From NCBI GenBank assembly GCA_004322215.1, contig SCSM01000039.1, forward strand, positions 187,289 to 251,288: DNA of 64,000 nt, read 5' to 3'. The notes under the pieces were generated by a model, which saw only the letters and a program-made list of their open reading frames with translations, did no database searches and had not been told where the DNA came from. Source of the stretch: Bacteroidota bacterium (lineage in GTDB: Bacteria; Bacteroidota; Ignavibacteria; Kapaibacteriales; UBA2268). Shown piece by piece: positions 1-8,824 of the stretch (within the stretch, counting starts at the first letter, position 1; the number at the start of each line of letters is the position of its first letter). Position numbers and translations under genes: made by a program.

Positions 1-664
1 AAGCGAAGGCAAGACACAAAAAGACCTCGAATCGCTGACTGTAACAATGATTATCTCTACAGTTGTCGGAGCAAGACTGGGACACTGCCTATTCTATGAC
101 CCGGTTTATTACCTGTCAAATCCTCTCGAAATAATTATGGTGTGGAAAGGCGGACTTGCGAGCCACGGAGCGGCAATCGGAATCATCTTTGGATTATGGA
201 TTTTCTCGAGAAGGCGGAAGAAAATTAGCTGGCTCTGGGTACTCGACAGGATTGTCATTGTAGTTGCTTTAGCCGGTTTATTCATCCGCACAGGAAATTT
301 CATGAATTCGGAAATTATCGGCAAAGCATCGGATTTACCCTGGGCTGTCGTGTTTCAGCGTGTAGATTTAATTCCCCGACACCCGGCACAGCTTTACGAA
401 GCATTGTGCTATCTTGCCATATTTTTATACTTATTATTCAAATACAAAAAGTACAAATCAACACTTCCCGATGGACAGCTTTTCGGTTTCTTCCTTGCAA
501 CTGTATTCACTGCAAGATTTCTTCTCGAATTTCTGAAAAAAGAGCAGGAAGCATTCGAAACTTCAATGCCATTAGACATGGGACAAATCCTCAGCATACC
601 ATTTATCATACTCGGAATATATTTTTTATACAGAGCGTGGAAGGGGAAAGAGAAGAAGGAATAA
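1..664 (+). CDS. lgt: Prolipoprotein diacylglyceryl transferase, 5' end missing
   Basis: Lgt moves diacylglycerol from phosphatidylglycerol to the lipobox cysteine of prolipoproteins in the inner membrane, the first step of lipoprotein maturation. The frame is open to the left edge (first full codon at base 2), so the N-terminal membrane segments lie outside the window. Visible family features are GARLGHCLFY, the HGAAIG segment, the signature-like GLFIRTGNFMNSE region with the conserved Arg, Asn and Glu, and RHPAQLYEA, followed by hydrophobic helices and a basic tail ending KGKEKKE. Lipoproteins elsewhere in the window (residue-1 cysteines in the genes at 9666, 12283 and 54286) would be its substrates. 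The truncation is caused by the window edge. Identification is secure. Confidence 0.93.
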   Translation, partial: SEGKTQKDLESLTVTMIISTVVGARLGHCLFYDPVYYLSNPLEIIMVWKGGLASHGAAIGIIFGLWIFSRRRKKISWLWVLDRIVIVVALAGLFIRTGNFMNSEIIGKASDLPWAVVFQRVDLIPRHPAQLYEALCYLAIFLYLLFKYKKYKSTLPDGQLFGFFLATVFTARFLLEFLKKEQEAFETSMPLDMGQILSIPFIILGIYFLYRAWKGKEKKE

Positions 665-759
665 ATTTTTCAACTATATTTTATCAAATTAGCAAATTTC
701 TTAAATTGCCTTTTTCTAATCTAATTATTTAACTGAATCTTATAATTTATGGCAGTTGA

Positions 760-3700
760 ATGAAACTTAAAATCATTGAACCGAAATTAGCACTTAATAA
801 AGCTTTTCTTAAAGAAAAAGTTCTCAGGAATGATTTCGATATTTTTAAGAAAAATCTTAATTTATTGTTAAAAAATACTTATGATGAAGATAGCGAAGAA
901 CATGATAAAGGCAATTTATCAAATTTCCTAAAAGAGACTTATTACGAAGACAAATATTATATAAATACAAAAGAAAACATTGACCTTGCCATTAACATTG
1001 ATAAATCCTCAAAAAGCAGTGTAGGTGTTATAATCGAAGTCAAAAAGCCATCAAACACCGGTGAAATGATTGACAAGAATAATATTAATACAAGGGCAAT
1101 GCACGAGCTTGTTCTGTACTATATGATTGAAAGATTCATTCACAAAAACATTTACATTAAAAATCTCATTGCTACAAATATTTATGGCTGGTTCATATTT
1201 AATGCCCAGGAATTTGAAAGAATTTTTTATAACAACAAATCTTTCCTAAAATTATTTGAAAATTGGAATAATAAACAAACAATAGACAAAACAACGAATT
1301 TCTTCTATGAAAGTATCGTTAAGCCATATTTAGAAAATCTTGATGAAGAAATAGAAGCGGTTCATTTTGATTTCAGGATGTATAAGAATCATCTTGAGAG
1401 TGATAATAAAGAGAATGACAATAAGCTTGTCTCATTATATAAAATTTTAACACCCGTCCATCTACTGAAGGAATCCTTTGCAAACGACAGCAATTCATTA
1501 GATACAAAATTCTATTTTGAACTTCTTCATATTATGGGGCTCGAGGAAGCAAAAGAGAAAAGCAAAAAAGTTATAAGAAGAAAATTCGAAGGCAAGCGGG
1601 AACAAGCATCATTTCTCGAAAATGCTATCAATATCATCAGAGTAGAAAACCGACTTAGCAAATTAAAAAATCCTGAGAATTTCGGTTTAGATGAGGATGA
1701 ACAATTATTCAATGTTGCTCTCGAACTTTGCATAAATTGGATTAACAGGATTTTGTTCCTTAAACTGGTTGAAGCACAATTACTCAAATATCACAAAGGA
1801 AATAAAGAATATAAATTTCTCGATTATTCAAAGATTCCTGATTTCGATGAATTAAATAAGCTTTTCTTTCAGGTTCTTGCCCTAAAGAATAATGACAGAA
1901 TTCCTTCACTTAAGGAAAAATATGAACACGTTCCTTATCTGAATAGTTCCTTGTTTGAAATCAGCACACTTGAGGATGATATAATTCGGATAAGCAATTT
2001 GGATGATAATCTCAGAATCAAAACATTAAGCAATACAATTCTTAAAGACAGACAAGGGAGAAGATTAAATACAGAACTTCATCCACTAGATTACTTATTC
2101 AGATTTCTCGATGCTTATGATTTTACTTCAGAGGGTTCGGATATTATACAAGAAGAAAACAAAACCTTAATCAATGCTTCAGTTTTGGGTTTGATTTTTG
2201 AAAAAATTAATGGTTATAAAGACGGTTCTTATTTTACACCGGGGTTTATCACTATGTATATGAGCAGAGAATCATTACGACACGCTGTTGTACAGAAATT
2301 TAAGGATAAATACAATTGGGATATTGACACATTTGATGACCTGAAAAATAAAACTATTCAAGCCTGTAAAACGAAAGATATAAAAGATTACAACGATATT
2401 ATGAATAGTTTAACTATTTGTGATCCGGCAGTAGGTTCAGGACATTTTCTCGTATCTGTATTAAATGAGTTGATTGCCATCAAATCAGAATTAGGATTGT
2501 TGGCAGATAAGAACGGCAATCGCCTTTATGATTGCGAGGCACACGTTGAAAATGATGAATTAATTTTTACATATAATAATGGACTTGATATTTTTGAATA
2601 TTTTGTTGCTGAATCTTATGTTAATAAAGTTCCTGATAAGATTCAGAAAATTCAAAAGACAATTTTCCACGAAAAAGAGAAATTAATTGAGAATTGCCTT
2701 TTTGGAGTTGACATTAATTCTAATTCTGTCAACATAGCACGATTGCGGCTTTGGATTGAGTTATTGAAAAATGCATATTACACAGAAGAAAGCATGTTCG
2801 ATGAATTAGAGACTTTACCGAATATTGACATTAATATAAAAGTCGGTAATTCCTTGATTTCAAAATTTAATATAAATGGGAAATCCAACTTAACAATTGG
2901 AAACAGAGATGAAATTAGAAACTATAAAAAATCTGTTATTGAATATAAAAATTGCACAAATAAGAAGAGAAAAGGAGAAATACTAAAATATATTGACAAT
3001 TTTAAGAACACTATAAATGAAAATCAACTTCATATAAGAAGTAACAAGTATCACATTTACAAAGAATTATTAAATGAGTTTACTAAAAAATTCAAAACAA
3101 TAAATATTAATCCCATTTTTATTTCTGAACCTAATATTGAATATAATTCTAGAAATGAAAATAATAAAAATGAGAAAGAGGAATTAGAAGCAAAAATAAT
3201 AAAGATTAAAGAAGAAATTGAGCAGGAAGAACTCGATAGAAAAACAATTTATCGTAATGCTTTTGAATGGAGATATGAATTCCCTGAAGTTCTGGATGAT
3301 GATGGAAACTTTTTAGGATTTGATTTGATTATTTCAAATCCACCTTATGGGGTATCTGTAAAAAATAAAATTAGAGAGGTTGTGAAAAAGAATTTAGATA
3401 ATGTTCCAGATTATGAAATTTACTATTATTTCATAAACCTTGCTAAAATTCTTCTAATACAAAATGGTATTAAATCTCTTATAATACCTAATACAATTTT
3501 ATTTAACGTTTACGCTTACAATTACAGATTAAGTATGATTGATAGTTGGAATATGATAGAAATTGTTGATTGTACAAATTTCCCACTTTTTTCTAAGGCA
3601 ACTGTAAGAAATGTTATTACAATATTCAAAAACAACAAAGATTTTGTTAACCTAAATTTTTATCCAACTAAAGATGCATTAACATTTGATTCTTTAATTT

Positions 3701-4539
3701 CCCGGGAAAAGAAATTTGTGAATTCAGATATCCTTAAAATGTATAACCAAAACTGGGGTTTAATTTTTAAATTGGATTTATCAATATTAAAAATAATAGA
3801 AAAAATTAAAAATAAAACAATTCAACTTAATAAAGAATTTCCTGACATAAGTCAAGGTTTAATTGCTTATGATCAATATCAGGGACAAACTGAGGATATT
3901 ATAAAATCGAGGTCATTTCACTCCAATTATAAAATAAATGATGAATATAAGCCTTGGTTATGGGGTGAGGATATAAAGAAGTATATTATACAGTGGAACC
4001 AAAAAGAATTTATCAACTATTGTGATGATATAGCTAATCCAAGAGAACCGAGGTTTTTTAATGGGAACAGGATTCTTGTAAGAGAAATAACCGATCCTAC
4101 AATTTTCGCTGCATATACAAATCAAGAAATGTATAATGATCCTTCAATGATAATAATCCTAGAAAATAAGAAAGCGAAAATTAAACTTTTTTCTCTTTTA
4201 GGAATTATCAACTCAAGACTTGCAATATTTTATCATCATAATTCCTCACCCAAAGCTACCAAAGGGGCTTTTCCAAAGATATTAGTTAAAGATATACAAG
4301 AATTTCCTTTGAAAGTAAGTAATAATAGTACAAAAAAGTTATATGAGGTGATCGAGAAAAATGTTAAATCTATTATTGAATTAAAAATAATAAATTTCAA
4401 AGCTGATACATCTCATCTTGAGAAAGAAATTGACATTTTAGTTTATAAACTCTATGAGCTAACTTATGATGAAGTCAAAATCATTGACCCTTCATTTGAA
4501 TTAAATAAAGATGAGTATGATAAATTCAAAATGAGATAA
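760..4539 (+). CDS. Type IIG restriction-modification enzyme (Eco57I-like methylase/nuclease)
   Basis: A 1259-residue single-chain enzyme expected to both methylate (N6-adenine) and cut DNA. A PD-(D/E)XK-like nuclease signature is visible near the N-terminus: Asp75, then Glu93-Val-Lys95 in IIEVKKP. The methyltransferase core has motif I, DPAVGSGHF, at about residue 555 (SAM binding) and motif IV, NPPYG, at about 860 (N6-adenine catalytic motif). A Lys/Glu-rich insertion, probably a coiled coil, lies between them at about 720-840, and the C-terminal third (about 950-1259) would be the target-recognition region. It is not flanked by separate R, M or S genes, which suits a self-contained type IIG system. 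A PglX-like BREX role is unlikely because no brx/pgl neighbours are present. Recognition sequence unknown. The ATG at 760 was chosen as the first start of the open frame; no strong Shine-Dalgarno is seen. Confidence 0.85.
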   Translation: MKLKIIEPKLALNKAFLKEKVLRNDFDIFKKNLNLLLKNTYDEDSEEHDKGNLSNFLKETYYEDKYYINTKENIDLAINIDKSSKSSVGVIIEVKKPSNTGEMIDKNNINTRAMHELVLYYMIERFIHKNIYIKNLIATNIYGWFIFNAQEFERIFYNNKSFLKLFENWNNKQTIDKTTNFFYESIVKPYLENLDEEIEAVHFDFRMYKNHLESDNKENDNKLVSLYKILTPVHLLKESFANDSNSLDTKFYFELLHIMGLEEAKEKSKKVIRRKFEGKREQASFLENAINIIRVENRLSKLKNPENFGLDEDEQLFNVALELCINWINRILFLKLVEAQLLKYHKGNKEYKFLDYSKIPDFDELNKLFFQVLALKNNDRIPSLKEKYEHVPYLNSSLFEISTLEDDIIRISNLDDNLRIKTLSNTILKDRQGRRLNTELHPLDYLFRFLDAYDFTSEGSDIIQEENKTLINASVLGLIFEKINGYKDGSYFTPGFITMYMSRESLRHAVVQKFKDKYNWDIDTFDDLKNKTIQACKTKDIKDYNDIMNSLTICDPAVGSGHFLVSVLNELIAIKSELGLLADKNGNRLYDCEAHVENDELIFTYNNGLDIFEYFVAESYVNKVPDKIQKIQKTIFHEKEKLIENCLFGVDINSNSVNIARLRLWIELLKNAYYTEESMFDELETLPNIDINIKVGNSLISKFNINGKSNLTIGNRDEIRNYKKSVIEYKNCTNKKRKGEILKYIDNFKNTINENQLHIRSNKYHIYKELLNEFTKKFKTININPIFISEPNIEYNSRNENNKNEKEELEAKIIKIKEEIEQEELDRKTIYRNAFEWRYEFPEVLDDDGNFLGFDLIISNPPYGVSVKNKIREVVKKNLDNVPDYEIYYYFINLAKILLIQNGIKSLIIPNTILFNVYAYNYRLSMIDSWNMIEIVDCTNFPLFSKATVRNVITIFKNNKDFVNLNFYPTKDALTFDSLISREKKFVNSDILKMYNQNWGLIFKLDLSILKIIEKIKNKTIQLNKEFPDISQGLIAYDQYQGQTEDIIKSRSFHSNYKINDEYKPWLWGEDIKKYIIQWNQKEFINYCDDIANPREPRFFNGNRILVREITDPTIFAAYTNQEMYNDPSMIIILENKKAKIKLFSLLGIINSRLAIFYHHNSSPKATKGAFPKILVKDIQEFPLKVSNNSTKKLYEVIEKNVKSIIELKIINFKADTSHLEKEIDILVYKLYELTYDEVKIIDPSFELNKDEYDKFKMR

Positions 4540-4549
4540 TATCTCCCTC

Positions 4550-5539
4550 TCACCCCTCCTTATTTACCACCGCTTTATTACTGCTGAAAAACTTGCGGGG
4601 GACACGGCTGACTGTTATGCTCGATTTGCGGAACAACAGGATACCTGTCACTGATAAAATTGCTGATACACCCATTATGATAGCAAATGCTATTGGTGAT
4701 TCCTGGAAAGGGAGATTGATGTTCATTCCGTAAGTGCTGACGATTAGTGTCGGTATCATCAGGATTAGTGAAATGAAAGTAAGTTGTTTGATTACTACGT
4801 TAAGATTATTTGATATGACAGATGCAAAGGCGTCCATCATCCCGCTCAAAATGTTGCTGTATATATTCGACATTTCGAGTGCCTGCTTGATATCGTTTTG
4901 AACCTCTTCCAAAAAATCTGTTTCTTCTGCATCTAAGTATAGCTGGGCAAGACGCGGAAATTTATCTAGAAGGTATTGATTACCCTGCAATGAAGTGGTG
5001 AAATAAACCAGTGATTTTTCCATTGCGAGAAGTTCTATTAATGCACTGTTCTCGACTGACTTTCTCAGATTCCGCTCAACTACATAAGTCCTTCGATTAA
5101 TTTCTTTCAGATGCTTCAAAAAGTAATATGCAGAACGGTTGAAAATATTCAGAATATAATCTGTAAAGTTTGTCATTGTAACATTACGAATCTTGTTTGA
5201 CAGAATGTCATCAAGTATGGCACTGTCATGCAAACAAATCGTGAGCATATAACTTTTATGAAAAATAATACCCAATGGAATTGTCCTGAATGGGATTTCC
5301 TCAGTTGGAGTATATAGCGGTATTCTCATAATAATTGCCGTTGTGCCATTCTCTTTGTCAATTCTCGCGACTTCGTCAATATCGAGAATGTCGTGAATTA
5401 AATCAATGTCCAGACCTAATGTATTTACCAGGAAATCAAATTCATCTGCATCGGGTGCAACAACTTTAATCAAACAATTTTCTTCGCTTTTTTGAATCTG
5501 CTGAAAACTGCCGTTCTGTTGTTTCCAAAAAGTAATCAT
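4550..5539 (-). CDS. corA: CorA-family magnesium transporter
   Basis: A 329-residue inner-membrane divalent-cation channel of the CorA/MIT family. The long acidic cytoplasmic domain is followed by two C-terminal transmembrane helices, and the diagnostic GMN triplet (STYGMNINLP) sits in the loop after the first helix. The open frame extends 11 codons further upstream to 5572, but I place the start at 5539 because a strong GGAGG lies five bases before that ATG and the protein then begins MITFWKQQ. The mRNA leader can form a long hairpin just upstream of the ribosome binding site (5558-5621). The gene converges with the restriction-modification gene, 10 bases from its stop. Mg2+ is the usual substrate; Co2+ or Ni2+ transport cannot be excluded. 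Confidence 0.9.
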   Translation of the reverse strand: MITFWKQQNGSFQQIQKSEENCLIKVVAPDADEFDFLVNTLGLDIDLIHDILDIDEVARIDKENGTTAIIMRIPLYTPTEEIPFRTIPLGIIFHKSYMLTICLHDSAILDDILSNKIRNVTMTNFTDYILNIFNRSAYYFLKHLKEINRRTYVVERNLRKSVENSALIELLAMEKSLVYFTTSLQGNQYLLDKFPRLAQLYLDAEETDFLEEVQNDIKQALEMSNIYSNILSGMMDAFASVISNNLNVVIKQLTFISLILMIPTLIVSTYGMNINLPFQESPIAFAIIMGVSAILSVTGILLFRKSSITVSRVPRKFFSSNKAVVNKEG

Positions 5540-5557
5540 GTTAACCTCCACGTTTGG

Positions 5558-5621
5558 GCTTTCGCCTCGCATGAAGATTTCACATTGATTTAATATGAAG
5601 TATTCATGCGGGGTTTAAAGC
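5558..5621 (-). promoter_or_regulatory. Long hairpin in the corA mRNA leader
   Basis: On the minus strand the corA leader can fold into a stem of CCCCGCATGAA against TTCATGCGAGG (11 pairs, one G-U). A small internal loop separates it from a further five pairs (GCTTT with AAAGC). The terminal loop is 27 bases. The stem ends about eight bases before the corA GGAGG sequence, so it could influence translation. It does not match the M-box consensus I know, so no riboswitch class is assigned. Confidence 0.4.
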
Positions 5622-5827
5622 TTGTACTATTTAAACTGAAACTACAACTACCACAAGGGTCGTTCATCTTTGAGTTTTTACTCCTTTGTTAATAAATAAT
5701 CTATAAAACTACGAATTTTTAGGGAGGTGGAAAAATCCAAAACAAACCAATTTTAAAGTTGGTTAATGCAATTAATAAACTTTAATTTCGTAACTGTTTT
5801 AAGTATTATTACATAAGACAAAAAAAA

Positions 5828-6034
5828 ATGCGGGTTAATTATATATTATCGGATTATATTAATAATGCACTCGAATATGCAGAGTTTGAGAAATTAGATG
5901 ATGGTTCTTACTGTGGGAAAATACCTGTATTCACCGGTGTAATTACTTTTGGTCAAACACTCGCCGAAACCAACCGGCTTTTACGTTCAACAATGGAAGA
6001 TTTGGTTTTACTGGGATTGAAAAATGGGGCATGA
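5828..6034 (+). CDS. HicB-like antitoxin-fold protein, orphan
   Basis: A 68-residue protein with the compact HicB/UPF0150 pattern: an early strand, then DDGSYCGKIPVFTGVITFGQTLAE, then a C-terminal helix (NRLLRSTMEDLVLLGL). In HicAB modules this fold neutralises the small HicA mRNA interferase. No HicA-sized frame with the GSH-type motif is visible on either side, and the C-terminal ribbon-helix-helix DNA-binding domain of full-length HicB is absent. This is therefore either an orphan antitoxin or a short free-standing HicB-like domain. It is transcribed away from corA and converges on the MFS gene. Family call moderate; function uncertain. Confidence 0.6.
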   Translation: MRVNYILSDYINNALEYAEFEKLDDGSYCGKIPVFTGVITFGQTLAETNRLLRSTMEDLVLLGLKNGA

Positions 6035-6067
6035 ACTGCCTGTTATTAATTGAATTAATAATTTCCC

Positions 6068-7444
6068 TTACAAATGCTTCCCCCTTGCTAAAGAAGCAAA
6101 TATCCCGATTGTACAAAGGACAACAAAAATTGTAAAAATTATTTTCATGCTCGACATCAGTTGTGCGTGGTAAGCCGGCTTGATTTGAACATTCCCAATC
6201 ATTATGGCAATCACCAGCATTGCTATGCCCATGCTCAGCATCTGCCCGATTAAACGCATTGTACTTACTGTTGCTGAGGCAATTCCGAGATATTTTCTCT
6301 CAACTGAACTCATAACAGCATTTGTATTTGGAGAAGAAAACAAGCCGAATCCGAGACCAAGTATAATGAGGCAAGTAATAATATAGAATTTACCTGATTG
6401 TTCATTAAGTAAAGTAAGCAAAATCAAACCTATAACAGTCAAACCCATTCCGATTGATGCAATAATTCTCGATTCGATTTTGTCGGAGAGCCGACCGGAA
6501 ATAGGAGCAAATATTGCCATAACAATCGGCTGAGTAACAAGTATTACACCTGCTCCCTGTGGGGTTAAGAGTTTTATGTACTGAAGATAAAAACTTAATA
6601 GAAATGTAATGGCAAAGGTAGCACTGTAATTTATTAATGCCGCCAGATTTGACATTGCAAATACCGTATTGTTCCTGAATAAATTCATATTGAGTACAGG
6701 ATTGTCTATTTTCATCTCCCAAATAATAAAAAATACAATACCAGCTAATCCCGCTGAAACCAAAATAAATCCCAATGTTTTTGGTAATTGTGAGAGCCCA
6801 TACATCAGCATTAAAAGTGACAATCCGTAAATAACAGAGCCGTAATAATCGAGTTTCTCTCCTTTGGCTTCTGCCCATTCTCCTTTGAGTTTAAACATCA
6901 CATAATATATGGCAATCGAACCCAACGGTATATTAAAAATAAATACGCTTCTCCATCCGAAATTGTGTGTCAATACACCTCCGAGAAAAGGACCGAGAGA
7001 CAATCCGACATATACCATCGAAATCGTGATGCCGATAATTTTGCCTCTTTCATTTGCAGGAACAACTGATGTAACCAGTGAAACACCTGTGCCGAAAATC
7101 ATCGCTCCACCGATTCCCTGTATTATGCGTCCTATGATTATCATATATCCGTTTAGTGAAAATGCACAAAATAGAGCAGACGCTGTATAGATGATTAATC
7201 CCAACAGGAATACTTTTTTCCTGCCGTAAATGTCAGCTATCTTACCAAAGGGAACAAGAAACATTGCGGCAGTTAATAGATATGTACTGGCAACCCAACT
7301 TAAGAATATGGCACTCATACCAAATTCCCTGCCAATGGTCGGCAAGGCGATATTAATTGAAGATGCCATGAACGGTGTCAAAAACGAACTTAATGTTGCA
7401 GAAATTATTACAGCTTTCTTAACAGCAGGATTATATTCTTCCAT
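6068..7444 (-). CDS. MFS transporter, DHA2 (EmrB/QacA) drug:H+ antiporter family
   Basis: A 458-residue integral membrane protein with about 14 predicted hydrophobic segments, the length and topology of the DHA2 family. The A-like motif GKIADIYGRKKVF follows transmembrane segment 2, and the antiporter motif C-like segment GLSLGPFLGGVL lies in segment 5. These support proton-coupled export of a small molecule or drug. The substrate cannot be read from sequence. No TetR/MarR regulator or HlyD-type membrane-fusion partner is adjacent, so it probably works alone in the inner membrane. ATG at 7444; no clear Shine-Dalgarno. Confidence 0.88.
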   Translation of the reverse strand: MEEYNPAVKKAVIISATLSSFLTPFMASSINIALPTIGREFGMSAIFLSWVASTYLLTAAMFLVPFGKIADIYGRKKVFLLGLIIYTASALFCAFSLNGYMIIIGRIIQGIGGAMIFGTGVSLVTSVVPANERGKIIGITISMVYVGLSLGPFLGGVLTHNFGWRSVFIFNIPLGSIAIYYVMFKLKGEWAEAKGEKLDYYGSVIYGLSLLMLMYGLSQLPKTLGFILVSAGLAGIVFFIIWEMKIDNPVLNMNLFRNNTVFAMSNLAALINYSATFAITFLLSFYLQYIKLLTPQGAGVILVTQPIVMAIFAPISGRLSDKIESRIIASIGMGLTVIGLILLTLLNEQSGKFYIITCLIILGLGFGLFSSPNTNAVMSSVERKYLGIASATVSTMRLIGQMLSMGIAMLVIAIMIGNVQIKPAYHAQLMSSMKIIFTIFVVLCTIGIFASLARGKHL

Positions 7445-7541
7445 TTTCTAATTTATTATGTTTCAGTTCTTAAAAATTGAATCCGATAAAATTAATAAAT
7501 AGATGTGTAGAATAAAAGTGATAATGGGAAGAAATAAAATA

Positions 7542-7574
7542 TTTGTATATATTTCGCTGAAAATTCTATTTTTG
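7542..7574 (+). promoter_or_regulatory. Candidate Bacteroidota-type promoter
   Basis: TTTG at 7542-7545 and TATTTTTG at 7567-7574 are separated by 21 bases. This fits the Bacteroidota housekeeping promoter pattern (TTTG about position -33, TAnnTTTG about -7). It lies 16 bases before the first possible start of the unknown gene at 7590, in the divergent space next to the MFS gene. Such patterns occur by chance in AT-rich DNA, so this is only a candidate. Confidence 0.35.
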
Positions 7575-7589
7575 TAAATAAACTTTATC

Positions 7590-8579
7590 ATGTTTATTTA
7601 TATGAACATAAAACAAAAATATTATTTAATTCTGTTTTCATTTTTTATCGTACTAATAGGAAATCCATTAATACATTTTCAAATGGATGATGAAACTGAT
7701 TATGAATTTTTAAGTAAAGTGTGTCAAAGACCTAATTTGTTGAAAAGCAAAAACAATTTGAAAAAATATTTAAATGTAATTAATAATTTAAAATCAAAGG
7801 ATATTTATTCATATAAAAATGAAATGAAAGAACTACCATTCCTTGAAGCTGCATATAGAATAAAATCGTATGATATGTTAAAAGAGTTTTTTGATGCTTG
7901 GGCTTCCAAATCATACCCTTTTGATTCAATTGAATATCAATCAAAACCACAATTTGAAAAAGAAGCATATAATATTTTTTATAAAATTTTCAAACCATTA
8001 GACATCGGTTCAATTCTACGTATTCCAAAATATAATAATACATTATTAACATATTATAATTTTTATTCAAACAAAAAATATTTTATAATTCAAGATAGAA
8101 TCCCTGTTGAATTATTCAATGAAGAACATTATCATGGTCCATATTGTTATAGAACTCAATATTATAATAACGATACATTATATCATAATGTAAAGTCTAA
8201 ATTTTTAATATTAAGTTTCAATCCGAATTTCTTTATTAAAGGATATAAAATTATTTATTGTTCTATTGATTTTTCAACAGTAATAAAAGAATTTTTAGGT
8301 AAAAGACATTATTATAATTCGCTCAAAGATGAATTTATTGAAAGTAAAGAATTTAACAAAAGATTGGATTTTATCAACCATTTTATAACAATAATAACTA
8401 GTTTTCATGAAGATTTCTATAGAATAGAAACTAATCCTATTATTGGAAATATTTCTCTTAATTTTAATTATACAGAAGCTCATGTAAGTACATGGATTAA
8501 TGATAGGTCAATTACTTTAAGATTAATCAAAAAAAATGGAATTTGGGAAATAGTTGATAAAAGCGAGCTTGTTTATTGA
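7590..8579 (+). CDS. Hypothetical protein with N-terminal membrane/signal segment
   Basis: No family recognised. The 329-residue product starts with one hydrophobic segment (about residues 9-24, YYLILFSFFIVLIG), so it is probably exported or membrane-anchored, with no lipobox and no T9SS tail. The rest is rich in Lys, Asn, Tyr, Phe and Ile. The C-terminal part (SITLRLIKKNGIWEIVDK) resembles the last strands of small NTF2-like or DUF-type domains, but this is only an impression. Codon use is noticeably more AT-rich than in the flanking lpxH and MFS genes, which may indicate acquired DNA. The ATG at 7602 would give a more typical signal peptide start (MNIKQKYY) and is an alternative. A promoter-like pair lies just upstream. 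Confidence 0.6.
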   Translation: MFIYMNIKQKYYLILFSFFIVLIGNPLIHFQMDDETDYEFLSKVCQRPNLLKSKNNLKKYLNVINNLKSKDIYSYKNEMKELPFLEAAYRIKSYDMLKEFFDAWASKSYPFDSIEYQSKPQFEKEAYNIFYKIFKPLDIGSILRIPKYNNTLLTYYNFYSNKKYFIIQDRIPVELFNEEHYHGPYCYRTQYYNNDTLYHNVKSKFLILSFNPNFFIKGYKIIYCSIDFSTVIKEFLGKRHYYNSLKDEFIESKEFNKRLDFINHFITIITSFHEDFYRIETNPIIGNISLNFNYTEAHVSTWINDRSITLRLIKKNGIWEIVDKSELVY

Positions 8580-8590
8580 AAGAAAATGAT

Positions 8591-8824
8591 ATGAAAGTTA
8601 AATACAATAACTGTGGGAATAATACATTTCATGATGAAATTGTCAATCATGTACTTGAAATTAAAGCTCGTATCTATGCTGTTAAAAATATTCCTGCTAA
8701 AATTTGTGACAGATGTGAAGCAAAATTTTTCAGTCCTGAAACTTATGATGCAGTATATAAGATGAATTATAATCCGAAATCTCCAAATAAGAAGATTGAA
8801 GCGGAATTGTTAGAATTTAGTTGA
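8591..8824 (+). CDS. YgiT-type zinc-finger protein (MqsA N-domain-like), degenerate
   Basis: A 77-residue protein resembling the YgiT-type zinc-finger domain of MqsA-like antitoxins. It keeps the conserved middle VKNIPAKICDRCEAKFF, where IPA precedes the second CxxC pair, and the downstream YDAVYK segment. The first pair, normally CxxCG, is reduced to YNNCGN, so one zinc ligand is missing. The usual partner, a small DUF4258/RelE-like toxin directly upstream, is absent; the neighbour is a 329-residue unknown protein. The frame also opens from a TTG at 8576 overlapping the previous stop. The ATG at 8591 is preferred because GAAAG lies about seven bases before it. Its 3' end overlaps the convergent lpxH by 8 bases. 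Confidence 0.6.
   Translation: MKVKYNNCGNNTFHDEIVNHVLEIKARIYAVKNIPAKICDRCEAKFFSPETYDAVYKMNYNPKSPNKKIEAELLEFS

Noticed and set aside
406..732. 108-codon frame overlapping the end of lgt
   Set aside because: It lies in another frame within the well-supported lgt gene and its product has no family features; lgt codon pattern and motifs decide the frame.
5540..5720. M-box magnesium riboswitch before corA
   Set aside because: A strong hairpin exists, but the conserved M-box core sequence is not present, so no riboswitch class is claimed.
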